In this document: piece by piece, positions 1 to 8,269 of the stretch
Position numbering within the stretch: position 1 is the stretch's first letter
Layout of the letters: each line of letters opens with the position of its first letter
Assembly (NCBI RefSeq): GCF_047730075.1
Contig: NZ_CP159831.1
Coordinates: 992,001-1,056,000 of the forward strand
Reading direction: 5' to 3'
Length of the DNA: 64,000 nt
Source of the DNA: Njordibacter sp905182035
GTDB lineage: Bacteria; Pseudomonadota; Gammaproteobacteria; Pseudomonadales; Balneatricaceae
Notes under the pieces: generated by a model
Database searches by the model: none
Told to the model about the DNA's origin: nothing
What the model saw: only the letters and a program-made list of their open reading frames with translations
Translations under genes and position numbers: made by a program

Positions 1-858
1 ATCAATAGCAGCCGGAGCACTGTCGAGCTGTCGTCCACCGTGATTAGATACATAAATGGCATCTGCGCCAGCTCGCTGAATGCGCAAAGCATCTTGGGCT
101 GAAGTAACACCTTTGATAACTAAAGTACCTTTCCAGAGGTCACGGAGCTGTTTGAGGAACTCCCAATTCGCTCCAGCGCGACTGGCATTACGGTCAAACT
201 GCTCATTACCAGATGTTGGCTTAAAATTAATGGGTTTTGGCACCCCTTGCCATAAAGTCGCCAAAGACCAGCGGGGGTGGGTGGCAAAATCCATGAATAG
301 CTTGGGGGTTATTCTAAAGGGCATCTGGAACCCGTTACGCAAGTCACGCAAGCGCCGTGATACTTGAGGTACGTCAACGGTTAACACTAAGGTCCCATAG
401 CCAGCATTGCGAGCACGATCGACCAAGGCTAATGACTCCTCCATGGAGCTACCAACGTAAAGTTGAAACCAACTATTTTCACTGGCCCACGAGCGCATGT
501 CTTCGATTGAACTAGAAGCCGCTGATGAAAGGCACACGGGGAGGTTGAACGCTTGAGCGGCTTCAGCCAAGGCTTTATCAGCCCCAGGCCAAGCAAGATT
601 GCACATGCCCATGGGCGCTATACCAAAAGGAAGGTCGTAACTTTGGCCCAAAAGGTTTGTGTTTAGACGGCGTGTTTCCACATCTTCCATGACCCGCGGT
701 TGGAGTGTAATCTCGTCAAAGCGGGTCATATTCCTGAGTGCTGAAACTTCTCGTCCAGTGGCGCCTTCGATGAAATCAAAAATTAACCGGGGCAGACGTT
801 GCTTAGCTACCTGCAGAGCATCTTGAGATGAAAATATTTTATTACTTTTACTGTTCAT
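1..858 (-). CDS. FMN-dependent alpha-hydroxy-acid dehydrogenase (LldD/mandelate dehydrogenase family), 3' end outside window
   Basis: The leftward frame is open from an ATG at 858 to the window edge and gives 286 residues without a stop. It starts MNSKSNKIFSSQDALQVAKQ. The family's N-terminal block (RLPRLIFDFIEGATG) is followed by the FMN-barrel segments SWFQLYVGSS and VLTVDVPQVSRR, and by the active-site block VSNHGGRQLDSAPAA, whose His is the catalytic base in this family. Members oxidise L-lactate, mandelate or glycolate to 2-oxo acids with FMN. The substrate cannot be read here. About 90-100 C-terminal residues should lie outside the window. The LysR gene behind it runs the same way and may regulate it. 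Confidence 0.88.
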   Translation of the reverse strand, partial: MNSKSNKIFSSQDALQVAKQRLPRLIFDFIEGATGREVSALRNMTRFDEITLQPRVMEDVETRRLNTNLLGQSYDLPFGIAPMGMCNLAWPGADKALAEAAQAFNLPVCLSSAASSSIEDMRSWASENSWFQLYVGSSMEESLALVDRARNAGYGTLVLTVDVPQVSRRLRDLRNGFQMPFRITPKLFMDFATHPRWSLATLWQGVPKPINFKPTSGNEQFDRNASRAGANWEFLKQLRDLWKGTLVIKGVTSAQDALRIQRAGADAIYVSNHGGRQLDSAPAAID

Positions 859-1065
859 GTTTTTTAAACGCAGACATTTGCTCATCCTTGTGCTCGGGTT
901 TTGGGTATAAGATCATAATAACTCGAAGTTTATTACAATCTCCAATAGCAATAGATTAGTTATGCATCCAGAAATACTATGAATTAGCCTGATACAGCAG
1001 AATTTAAAGCGCATCGGCTAACTAGGATGTGCTAAACGGTGTCCTAAACTTTGTGCCAAAGGGGT

Positions 1066-2004
1066 TCAGTCTGCATAGCTCATTACACAAGCGACACGCG
1101 CAGTGATTTGTTGAGCTAAGACTTCAGCAAGTTCGATCGCTTGGCGCGATAGCTGTTCTCTACCTGATGTCACGATGGAGACATAGTATTTTAAATCCTG
1201 TGCAATTGGACGAAACACAACGCCTCCCATATTAACAGCTTGTTCAGCCGAAAACGGATCAATAATAGCCAACACACCGGTTTCGCGCACCAATGAGGCT
1301 GCCACAGACATATTGGTGGCTGACAAGCGCGAACAGCCCTGCATTTTATTCGACAAAGCACTACTTATAGACATCATGGTGTCTGGAAAGGCGCCACCAG
1401 AAGTGACAAAGGTTTCACTATTTGACAATTCTTCAAGATCAACAGTACCTGCTTGCCCAACCAGCCTGTGGTCTTCGGGCATCAAGCAAACATAGGGTGC
1501 AGCGGTCTGAAACAGAGTTTCAACACCTTGATAGGGGGGTTGTTGCCCAACGATGCCTAAATCAAACTGGTTCATCTGCACAGCATCTAGTATGCCTGGT
1601 GTATTGCGTACATGGATCATAAAACGAATATCATGATAGCGTTGATATAATTGGTTCACCGCCCTTGGCAGTTCAAACCAAGCAATAGATTGAATGGTGG
1701 CGATAGAGATAATGCCACCACTAGTGGTGCGGATAGAATCTGCCAACTCTTGCAGTCGTTCCACACCCACGAACATGCCTTCAACACCCTTATAAAAGGT
1801 ATTTGCTTCCAGGGTTGGGATGAGTCCACGGCCACTGCGTAAAAATAGCGGGAAGCCCACAGAGCGTTCAATGTCAGCGATCAAACGGCTAACACTGGGC
1901 TGTGAGATATGCATTATTTCTGCTGCTTCTGTGATGGACCCACTGCGCATCGTGGCGCGAAAAGCTTCTAGTTGGCGTAGGTTCAAATTAGCATCTCCTC
2001 CCAT
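1066..2004 (-). CDS. LysR-family transcriptional regulator
   Basis: This is a standard-length LysR protein of about 312 residues. The N-terminal winged helix-turn-helix reads LRQLEAFRATMRSGSITEAA and then ISQPSVSRLIADIE. It is followed by a periplasmic-binding-like effector domain. An upstream ATG at 2028 is possible, but the ATG at 2004 (MGGDANLNLRQ) is preferred because an AAGG lies about 9 bases before it and the HTH then starts at the usual distance. It lies between a hydroxy-acid dehydrogenase and, beyond two gene remnants, a proline-racemase-family gene. Either could be its target, but no operator was identified. Confidence 0.88.
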   Translation of the reverse strand: MGGDANLNLRQLEAFRATMRSGSITEAAEIMHISQPSVSRLIADIERSVGFPLFLRSGRGLIPTLEANTFYKGVEGMFVGVERLQELADSIRTTSGGIISIATIQSIAWFELPRAVNQLYQRYHDIRFMIHVRNTPGILDAVQMNQFDLGIVGQQPPYQGVETLFQTAAPYVCLMPEDHRLVGQAGTVDLEELSNSETFVTSGGAFPDTMMSISSALSNKMQGCSRLSATNMSVAASLVRETGVLAIIDPFSAEQAVNMGGVVFRPIAQDLKYYVSIVTSGREQLSRQAIELAEVLAQQITARVACVMSYAD

Positions 2005-2254
2005 GACAAGTAGCCTTATGATAACCAATGCTTACGATTAAACAAGCAAATTATGTATGTACTTGCTCAAATCATTTGTTTTTCGTATACCCTTTGTATG
2101 AAATTGGATTGGTTCGGTTCTGCTCATTACTGTAACTTGAGTAAGGTTTAAATTATTTAAGCTTAAAAACTGATCCCGCACTGATGCTGAAATTGCTTAA
2201 ACTTAAGATCACAAAGTGCAGGTCAGCAAGAAAATTAATTGACGAGTTTGTGTA

Positions 2255-2449
2255 ATGAGAGAGGTTGTTATTACGTCTGGCGTTCGAACCGCCATTGGTG
2301 ATTTCGGTGGTGCTCTATCCACTATTTCACCCTGTGATTTAGCCATTTCTGTCACTAGTTTATCGATGGTGATGTCTTCCTTTAGTGTTAAGGCCATGGA
2401 CATAGTGGTGATGGTTCTTTCCTTGGTTATAGATAATGTTCAAATTTAG
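2255..2449 (+). pseudogene. Acetyl-CoA acetyltransferase (thiolase) N-terminal remnant
   Basis: The first roughly 33 residues (MREVVITSGVRTAIGDFGGA, then a segment ending DLAISV) match the conserved start of thiolases of the AtoB/PhaA type. After that the reading frame no longer resembles a thiolase and stops at 2449. A normal thiolase has about 390 residues with catalytic Cys near 89, and none of that is present. I read it as the stub of a deleted gene. The exact break is around position 2352. Confidence 0.6.
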
Positions 2450-2515
2450 GTTCATTCTTTGGCATTTTATCGTATTGTTACATTTAGTGTTATCAAGAAA
2501 TGGGGTTGTTAAATA

Positions 2516-2955
2516 ATGGCTGATCTGTCTTGTAACTCTGGAGCCTGTGGCTTTGATTTAAACATAAGCACTCCTGAACTTAGCCTATTGTGTGGTTGTG
2601 AAGATTGCCTGCAAGCCCTGGAATGGGGGCTGCGAAAGGTGGGAAAAAGCCTGCAGTGCTTCCAGAGCTAATTTACGTCCGCTCAGATATTTTAACCGTA
2701 ACTGGCAAACTGGTTTAGCACTTTCACTGTTATTAGGTAGTGAACTGGCAGTTGCAGCTAATCAAGATAGCATGCCTTAATAAGCAAGGAGATTGTATTC
2801 TTGCAATTGAACCTAGCTATTGGTTCAACCGCTATGCCCGAATTGAATCGTACTCATCAATAGAAAGTTACCAAGATAAAAAAGTAGATAGGCCTGGGTT
2901 GGGTGTGACACCCATTCATGAAGCGCTAGGTGCGCCAGTTGCAAGCTATTCCTGA
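2516..2955 (+). pseudogene. Decayed GFA-like (glutathione-dependent formaldehyde-activating enzyme fold) gene
   Basis: Reading from ATG 2516 gives a short protein of about 51 codons with Cys clusters (LSCNSGACGF and LLCGCEDCLQALEWG), which look like the zinc-binding start of GFA-family proteins. The continuation (PELIYVRSDILTVTGK) lies in another frame just after the stop. A plausible C-terminal piece (RPGLGVTPIHEALGAPVA) follows in a further frame near 2890-2955. The order and spacing fit one gene broken by frameshifts and an internal deletion. The family call is by eye and tentative. Confidence 0.42.
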
Positions 2956-2964
2956 GGAAAAATT

Positions 2965-3990
2965 ATGCGTAGTAATAAAATAATTCATGTGATTTCAGCC
3001 CATGCAGAAGGGGAAGTAGGTGACGTTATTGTGGGTGGCGTGAGCCCACCACCTGGAGAAAGTCTCTGGCAGCAGCGCACTTTTATTGCTCAAAATCAGA
3101 GTTTACGTAACTTTGTACTTAACGAACCTCGAGGCGGAGTGTTTCGTCACGTTAATTTGTTAGTGCCACCAAAACATCCAGCAGCGGACGCAGCGTTTAT
3201 CATCATGGAGCCTGAGGATACACCACCTATGTCTGGCTCAAACTCCATTTGTGTTGCTACTGTTTTATTGGACGGTGGTATCATTCCCATGCATGAACCA
3301 GTAACTGAGATGGTGTTGGAAGCCCCAGGTGGTCTCGTGCACGTGCGGGCGTTATGCAAAGATGGAAAAGCCGAGCGCATATTTGTACGCAACCTACCCA
3401 GCTTTGCTGATCAAATTGGAGTACCCCTTGAAGTGCCCGGACTGGGGCGTATCATAGTTGACACAGCCTATGGTGGTGATAGCTTTGTCATCGTTGACGC
3501 GGCAGCGTTGGGGTTTAAAATTATAGCGTCTGAGGCCCGACAAATTGCACAACTTGGGGTGGCCATCACCAAGGCTGCAAATGAGCAACTGGGTTTCAAT
3601 CATCCAGAAAACCCAGATTGGAAACATATTTCCTTTTGTGCCTTTTGTGGCCCATTAGAAAAAACTGATAAGGGTTTGCGTGGCACATCTGCAGTGGTGA
3701 TCCAGCCAGGTAAAGTAGACCGTTCCCCAACTGGAACAGCTGTTTCTGCACGTATGGCCGTGATGGCCGCTAAGGGTGACATGCATTTAGGCGATGAATT
3801 TGAAGCCACGTCAATTATAGGATCTACCTTTACTGGAAAAATTATGGCCAAAGCTGAAGTGGGCCATCGCCCCGCTATTGTGCCTGAAATCAGTGGCCGT
3901 GGATGGATCACTGGAATTCACCAGCATATGCTTGACCCCACTGACCCCTGGCCAGAAGGCTATAAACTGACGGATACTTGGGGTGTTTAA
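2965..3990 (+). CDS. Proline racemase superfamily protein with Ser/Thr at the catalytic positions
   Basis: The 341-residue protein has the two-lobed proline racemase fold with landmark blocks HAEGEVGDVI, EPRGG, DTAYGGDSFVIVDA and a C-terminal SIIGSTFTG. The two catalytic positions, Cys/Cys in proline racemase and 4-hydroxyproline epimerase and Cys/Thr in trans-3-hydroxyproline dehydratase, are here Ser90 (MSGSNS) and Thr256 (SPTGTAVSARMA). This makes racemase activity doubtful and places it in a less characterised branch. A dehydratase-like role is possible. GAGG lies 8-10 bases before the ATG. The gene next upstream on the same strand is only a remnant, so it may have lost operon partners. 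Confidence 0.85.
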   Translation: MRSNKIIHVISAHAEGEVGDVIVGGVSPPPGESLWQQRTFIAQNQSLRNFVLNEPRGGVFRHVNLLVPPKHPAADAAFIIMEPEDTPPMSGSNSICVATVLLDGGIIPMHEPVTEMVLEAPGGLVHVRALCKDGKAERIFVRNLPSFADQIGVPLEVPGLGRIIVDTAYGGDSFVIVDAAALGFKIIASEARQIAQLGVAITKAANEQLGFNHPENPDWKHISFCAFCGPLEKTDKGLRGTSAVVIQPGKVDRSPTGTAVSARMAVMAAKGDMHLGDEFEATSIIGSTFTGKIMAKAEVGHRPAIVPEISGRGWITGIHQHMLDPTDPWPEGYKLTDTWGV

Positions 3991-4153
3991 AGGGGTCTCA
4001 TATTGATCAATCACATTAGAGAGTATTGCAGATTGTGCTATAAATGTGATTAAGTTGCAGTGCTTTGGTAGAACTTTATTCAATGTGGCTAGTGGGATGG
4101 TGACATATTTAACCAAGTCCCATTTCACAGGACGAAAAATAAGGAGTTATGGA

Positions 4154-4423
4154 ATGAAAACTATTATGAATGTTGAATTATCTTTAGGGTATCAACACTG
4201 GAAGAAACTAATGCTTGAAAATGAAAGTTTCAGACAGAAAAATCAAATGAATCTCCTTGCTTATGGACATGAAGAAGGTAATGAAAATAAAGTATGGGTT
4301 GTCATGGACGTCCCATCCATGGAACATATGGTTGGAATAATGAATAAACCAGAAATGATTAAAATAAGAGAGGAAGCTGGCGCAATTCTAGCAAGCCAAG
4401 AATTAATTAAACTGGTTGAGTGA
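4154..4423 (+). CDS. Small hypothetical protein (89 aa), possibly a dimeric alpha-beta barrel
   Basis: The start at 4154 is chosen because AAGGAG sits at 4142-4147. A longer reading from 4046 has no ribosome site. The protein begins MKTIMNVELSLGYQHWKKLM and carries a beta-strand-like stretch KVWVVMDVPSMEHM, followed by a predicted helix around EMIKIREEAGA. The pattern resembles small ABM/DUF3764-type stress-response barrel proteins, but I do not recognise it with certainty. There is no signal peptide or membrane segment. Confidence 0.62.
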   Translation: MKTIMNVELSLGYQHWKKLMLENESFRQKNQMNLLAYGHEEGNENKVWVVMDVPSMEHMVGIMNKPEMIKIREEAGAILASQELIKLVE

Positions 4424-4519
4424 TCACGTAAAGTGAAACGCCGCATGTAGTTATTGCTTAAAAAACATAGTGTTATATGTGTATGTGCCCCACGGAAAGT
4501 GGAGCAAGTCTAGAGGTTG

Positions 4520-4596
4520 TGGCGTCCCAGAGAGGAGTCGAACCTCCGGCCTGCCGCTTAGGAGGCGGCTGCTCTATCCAGCTGAGCTACTGGGAC
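4520..4596 (-). tRNA. tRNA-Arg (anticodon CCT)
   Basis: The leftward strand folds as a complete cloverleaf. The 7-bp acceptor stem is GTCCCAG paired with CTGGGAC. The anticodon stem GCCGC/GCGGC closes the loop CTCCTAA, giving anticodon CCT, which reads AGG. The T-loop is GGTTCGACTCC. The 3' CCA is encoded (4520-4522). It stands alone between a small unknown gene and the iron-uptake operon. Confidence 0.96.
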
Positions 4597-4718
4597 AGTG
4601 TAGGCGCGCAGTTTAACAGTTGGTGAATTTTATGTGTACCTAGATTACCTTTAAATTGTATAAAAAATGACGAATTTATTTATATTTAATAAATGATAAA
4701 CGTTACGCTAATCTAAAT

Positions 4719-4737
4719 AAGAATGATTTGCATTACC
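4719..4737 (+). promoter_or_regulatory. Fur box
   Basis: The 19-bp site AAGAATGATTTGCATTACC matches the Fur consensus GATAATGATAATCATTATC at 13 of 19 positions, with intact AATGAT and CATTA half-sites. It overlaps the -35 region of the operon promoter, as expected for iron-dependent repression. The downstream genes encode a ferric-iron importer, which fits. Confidence 0.8.
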
Positions 4738-4756
4738 ACTCAAGTTTGTTTATAAT
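4728..4756 (+). promoter_or_regulatory. Sigma-70 promoter of the iron-uptake operon
   Basis: TTGCAT (4728-4733) and a perfect TATAAT (4751-4756) are separated by 17 bp. The first gene starts 33 bases downstream of the -10 element. The Fur box covers the -35 hexamer. Confidence 0.75.
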
Positions 4757-4789
4757 CCTCCTGATTGAAAAGCTTACTAGGGATGATCT

Positions 4790-6181
4790 ATGAATAAAAC
4801 ACTTCTTTCTATCGTTGTTGCCACTAGCTTAACCTTAACTGGTCAAGCCCACGCTGGGGCACATGTAGAGGTCTATGCAGACTTCCCCATTACGGTAAAA
4901 AACTATACGGGCAGTAAGACCCATTCTGAGGCTTACACTGGCCAGATAGCGCGGCATACCCTACACAATTCAGTTAAAAAGCTGGTTTCTAAAGGTGCTA
5001 GTTTAGAGCAAACTAAAGCTTACTTTAATGGCAAAGAGACAGGTCGAGTTATTGTTGATCCAGTTTCAAAAGATGAATTTGCAGTGCTTCAAACGCATGT
5101 GGATAAGATTTCAACAGGCAAAAACCTGTCTGGAAAAGCCTACAAGGGTTTAATCTCTGGCATGCCTGGTGGACTCACTGGTGCTGAATTGCTTGACTTG
5201 ATGTTGGAAAAAGCAGCAGCGACGGAAAAAGGATTTGATCCCTTAACAGGCTATGACTACACACAATTAATTTCTAAATTTACTATGGGCGCAGTATTCT
5301 ATAATCAGGCTGTTGATAATTATCTAGATGAAAAGTTAGCAGCGGACGTTAATCCTAACAGTAAAGCCTACAAAGAAGGCAAGGCCTATACAGGTAAAGA
5401 ACACGTATGGGATGAGGCCTTTGGTTATTTTGGCGCACCGGCTCATACTATGAAGTTAACTGCTGCACAAGTCTATGGCATTGCCAAGCAGAAAGCGGAT
5501 AGTTTCGCCAAGGCAGATTACAATAACGATGGTAAGGTGTCATTAGTTACTGAAATGGCATTCGCTCATGCATACTATGCAGCCTCGTTTGATAAAGGTG
5601 GAAAAACTAATTACCTGCATACCATTGTTCAGGCCTTTCTTGATGGCCGTAATTTAATATCCTCTGCCAATGGTGAAGCGCTTACAGATGCCCAGCGCAG
5701 TAAATTAATGAGCTACGCTCAAGTGATTAAGACCCAATGGCAGCGTCTTATTGCTGAAGCTGTGTTTAAGTATGCAGGTTCTGTTTATGGTGATATTGAA
5801 AAATTGGAAGCCGCTATTGAAGCCAATGGTAATGCCGTGAAGCTTTATCGTAACTATGCCAAGCATTGGGGTGAGCTTAAGGGTTTTGCATTAGCGTTGG
5901 AATCGGGTGGTGTTAACTTAGGTGAAACTGGTGTGAAGTTGAATCGACTTATAGGATACAGCCCAGTTTTGTTAGGTAACACGCAGGTTGCCGCCTTGGT
6001 TGATGGTGAGTTTGTACAAAGTTCCTCTGTTAGTTTATCTGAGTACCGTGTGCAGATGATCAAGCTGCAAAAGTTAATGATTGATGACTTTGAAGTAGAA
6101 GCGCGTAATAAAAATGTGACCGCCAACTTAGCTCAATTGGTAGATTCGCTTGGTGAAGCGATGGCGGCTGAAAATGACTAG
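4790..6181 (+). CDS. Secreted DUF4856-family protein, first gene of Fur-controlled operon
   Basis: The 463-residue protein has a clear Sec signal peptide (MNKTLLSIVVATSLTLTGQA, cleavage expected after AHA near residue 22), so it acts in the periplasm. The mature part resembles DUF4856 proteins, with repeated YTGQ/AYTG-type segments and a long helical C-terminal half. An EF-hand-like loop DYNNDGKVSL (D243, N245, D247) suggests a calcium or other metal site. There is no lipobox. It heads an operon with a ferric-iron importer, so a role in periplasmic iron capture is inferred. DUF4856 has no established biochemical function that I can cite. Confidence 0.8.
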   Translation: MNKTLLSIVVATSLTLTGQAHAGAHVEVYADFPITVKNYTGSKTHSEAYTGQIARHTLHNSVKKLVSKGASLEQTKAYFNGKETGRVIVDPVSKDEFAVLQTHVDKISTGKNLSGKAYKGLISGMPGGLTGAELLDLMLEKAAATEKGFDPLTGYDYTQLISKFTMGAVFYNQAVDNYLDEKLAADVNPNSKAYKEGKAYTGKEHVWDEAFGYFGAPAHTMKLTAAQVYGIAKQKADSFAKADYNNDGKVSLVTEMAFAHAYYAASFDKGGKTNYLHTIVQAFLDGRNLISSANGEALTDAQRSKLMSYAQVIKTQWQRLIAEAVFKYAGSVYGDIEKLEAAIEANGNAVKLYRNYAKHWGELKGFALALESGGVNLGETGVKLNRLIGYSPVLLGNTQVAALVDGEFVQSSSVSLSEYRVQMIKLQKLMIDDFEVEARNKNVTANLAQLVDSLGEAMAAEND

Positions 6182-6199
6182 ATGCTTTATTAACTAGCC

Positions 6200-7207
6200 A
6201 TGGATTGGTTGTTTGAGTTTATACAATCTTGGTTTTCTGAACTTATGGGTTTAGTCAGCCAAGGTAGTAAGCGTATATTTTTCGGCTATATGTTAAGTGC
6301 TACACTTATTGCTGTTGTTTGGCTTATGTGGCAGCGTCAGCTTAACTGTCTAGCCGCTTTTCGTTGGCTATTTCAAGGTAAAATTTGGTGGTCTAGTTCT
6401 AGTCAATCTGATTATACAATAATGCTGCTTAATCAACCGATCATGTTGCTTCTCAGTCCAATTCTGTTGAGTAAATTAGCCCTTGCGACTACTTTATTCT
6501 ATGCGCTCAATGATTGGGTATCTCGGCCCTTGTGGTTTTCAGACATTCCAGTTTTTTGGGTTTCAGTTATTTTTACCTCATGTTTGTTTGTAGTTGATGA
6601 CGCAAGTCGCTATTATCTTCATCGACTGATGCACCGCTGGCCAGTTTTGTGGGCATTTCACCGAGTACACCACACAGCCGAGTCTTTAACACCTTTTACA
6701 GTATTGCGGACACACCCCATGGAAGGCCTATTGTTTGGCCTGCGCAGTGTATTAGTGCAGGGCTTTCTGATTAGTGTTTTTGTGTTTGTGTTTGCTGACA
6801 GGGTGACCTTGCTGAGCTTGTTGGGAGCCAATGTATTTAACGCAGTATTAAATTTGTTAGGCTCTAACTTGCGTCATTCGCCTGTACCTATTAGTTATGG
6901 AAAAGTCATAGAAGGGTGGCTCATTTCTCCCGCACAGCACCAAATACACCATTCTCAGGCTCGTCAGCATTGGGATAAGAACTTTGGTGCCTTTATTGCC
7001 TTATGGGATCGACTAGGAAATACCTTGGAGTATGGATCTAATAGTCAAGAATTAACCTACGGCTTGCTTGGCCAAAAGCCTAAAGAACATCAGTTAGTAA
7101 CTTTGTATTGGCAGCCCTTTACAAGCAGTTGGTGCTACTTCTGGCGTAGTAAGGGCAAATTAATCAGCACCAATAACAAAACACATGTAACAAGTGAGTC
7201 CCAATAA
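6200..7207 (+). CDS. Sterol desaturase/fatty acid hydroxylase-family membrane protein
   Basis: The 335-residue protein has several hydrophobic segments and the histidine clusters of the di-iron membrane hydroxylase family: HRLMH (H141), HRVHH (H154, H157, H158) and HQIHH (H247, H250, H251). Such enzymes use a non-haem di-iron centre to hydroxylate or desaturate lipids. It starts 18 bases after the DUF4856 gene and its stop abuts the start of the iron-binding protein gene, so it is embedded in the operon. Its substrate is unknown. Why an iron-dependent enzyme would be induced under iron starvation is an open question. Confidence 0.82.
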   Translation: MDWLFEFIQSWFSELMGLVSQGSKRIFFGYMLSATLIAVVWLMWQRQLNCLAAFRWLFQGKIWWSSSSQSDYTIMLLNQPIMLLLSPILLSKLALATTLFYALNDWVSRPLWFSDIPVFWVSVIFTSCLFVVDDASRYYLHRLMHRWPVLWAFHRVHHTAESLTPFTVLRTHPMEGLLFGLRSVLVQGFLISVFVFVFADRVTLLSLLGANVFNAVLNLLGSNLRHSPVPISYGKVIEGWLISPAQHQIHHSQARQHWDKNFGAFIALWDRLGNTLEYGSNSQELTYGLLGQKPKEHQLVTLYWQPFTSSWCYFWRSKGKLISTNNKTHVTSESQ

Positions 7208-8257
7208 ATGATACCCATGAATCTTATTAATACCTTTATACTCCCCGCCGTTGCTGCTAGCTTATTAACCGCCACAACGGCCCAAGCCGGGGACATTGTA
7301 AATGTTTATTCAGCCCGTAAAGAGGCATTAATTAAGCCCTTGTTGGATGAATTTAGTGCTACCACTGGTATTAAAGTGAACCTTATTACTGGCAAGGCTG
7401 ATGCCTTATTAAAACGTTTGCAAGTAGAAGGCAGTGCAACCCCTGCTGACCTTTTTATTACAGTGGATGTGGGCCGTCTGCATCGCGCTAAAGAGGCCGG
7501 AGTGCTAAAACCCGTGTCTTTGCCGTCGCTAGAAAAGAGAATTCCTAAAGCGTTAAGAGATTCTGAAAGTTACTGGTACGGACTTACACTTAGAGCAAGG
7601 CCTATTATTTATGCCAAGAATCGTGTTAACCCTGATGAACTGTCTACTTATGAAGCCTTAGCAGATGCAAAATGGAAAGGTCGAATTTGCCTCCGGTCCT
7701 CACAATCTGTGTATAATCAATCTCTTGTGGCTGCCACTATTGATGCAATCGGCGCTGAAGCCGCTCAGGATTGGATGGGAAGCATGGTTGATAATCTTGC
7801 TAAAGCACCCTCAGGTGGAGATACAGACCAGTTAAAAGCGGTGTCAGCAGGTGTGTGTGATGTGACTATAGCTAATACCTATTATTTGGCTCGGTTGATC
7901 AATAGCAGTAAAGAAGCTGAGCAGTCTGTGGCTAGCCAGTTGGCAGTATTTTGGCCTAACCAGCAGGGCCAAGGTGCACTGGGACGCGGTGCTCACTTTA
8001 ATGTGAGTGGTGCAGGTTTTACTAAATACGGTAAACACCCTAAACAGGCACAAATACTATTAGAATATCTGGTATCTGCGACAGCACAGGCTTGGTATGC
8101 AGACATTAATAATGAATATCCAGTTGTAGCTGGTGTAGAAGTTTCAGAGGCCCTTAAAGGGTTTGGTGTTTACAAAATGGATCCCATTGATTTAGAAACA
8201 TTAGGTGAGAATAATCGACAAGCGGTTCAACTAATGGATCGTGCCGGCTGGCGATAG
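7208..8257 (+). CDS. Ferric-iron ABC transporter, periplasmic binding protein (FbpA/FutA type)
   Basis: The 349-residue protein has a signal peptide ending TAQAG near residue 28. The mature start (IVNVYSARKEALIKPLLDEF) is typical of the FbpA/FutA family. The adjacent Tyr225-Tyr226 pair (NTYYLARL) matches the tyrosines that coordinate Fe(III) in this family. It delivers periplasmic Fe(III) to the permease encoded next. The ATG immediately follows the previous stop. A second ATG three codons later is an alternative start. Transcription should follow the upstream Fur-controlled promoter. Confidence 0.93.
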   Translation: MIPMNLINTFILPAVAASLLTATTAQAGDIVNVYSARKEALIKPLLDEFSATTGIKVNLITGKADALLKRLQVEGSATPADLFITVDVGRLHRAKEAGVLKPVSLPSLEKRIPKALRDSESYWYGLTLRARPIIYAKNRVNPDELSTYEALADAKWKGRICLRSSQSVYNQSLVAATIDAIGAEAAQDWMGSMVDNLAKAPSGGDTDQLKAVSAGVCDVTIANTYYLARLINSSKEAEQSVASQLAVFWPNQQGQGALGRGAHFNVSGAGFTKYGKHPKQAQILLEYLVSATAQAWYADINNEYPVVAGVEVSEALKGFGVYKMDPIDLETLGENNRQAVQLMDRAGWR

Positions 8258-8269
8258 GTAATACTGTTA

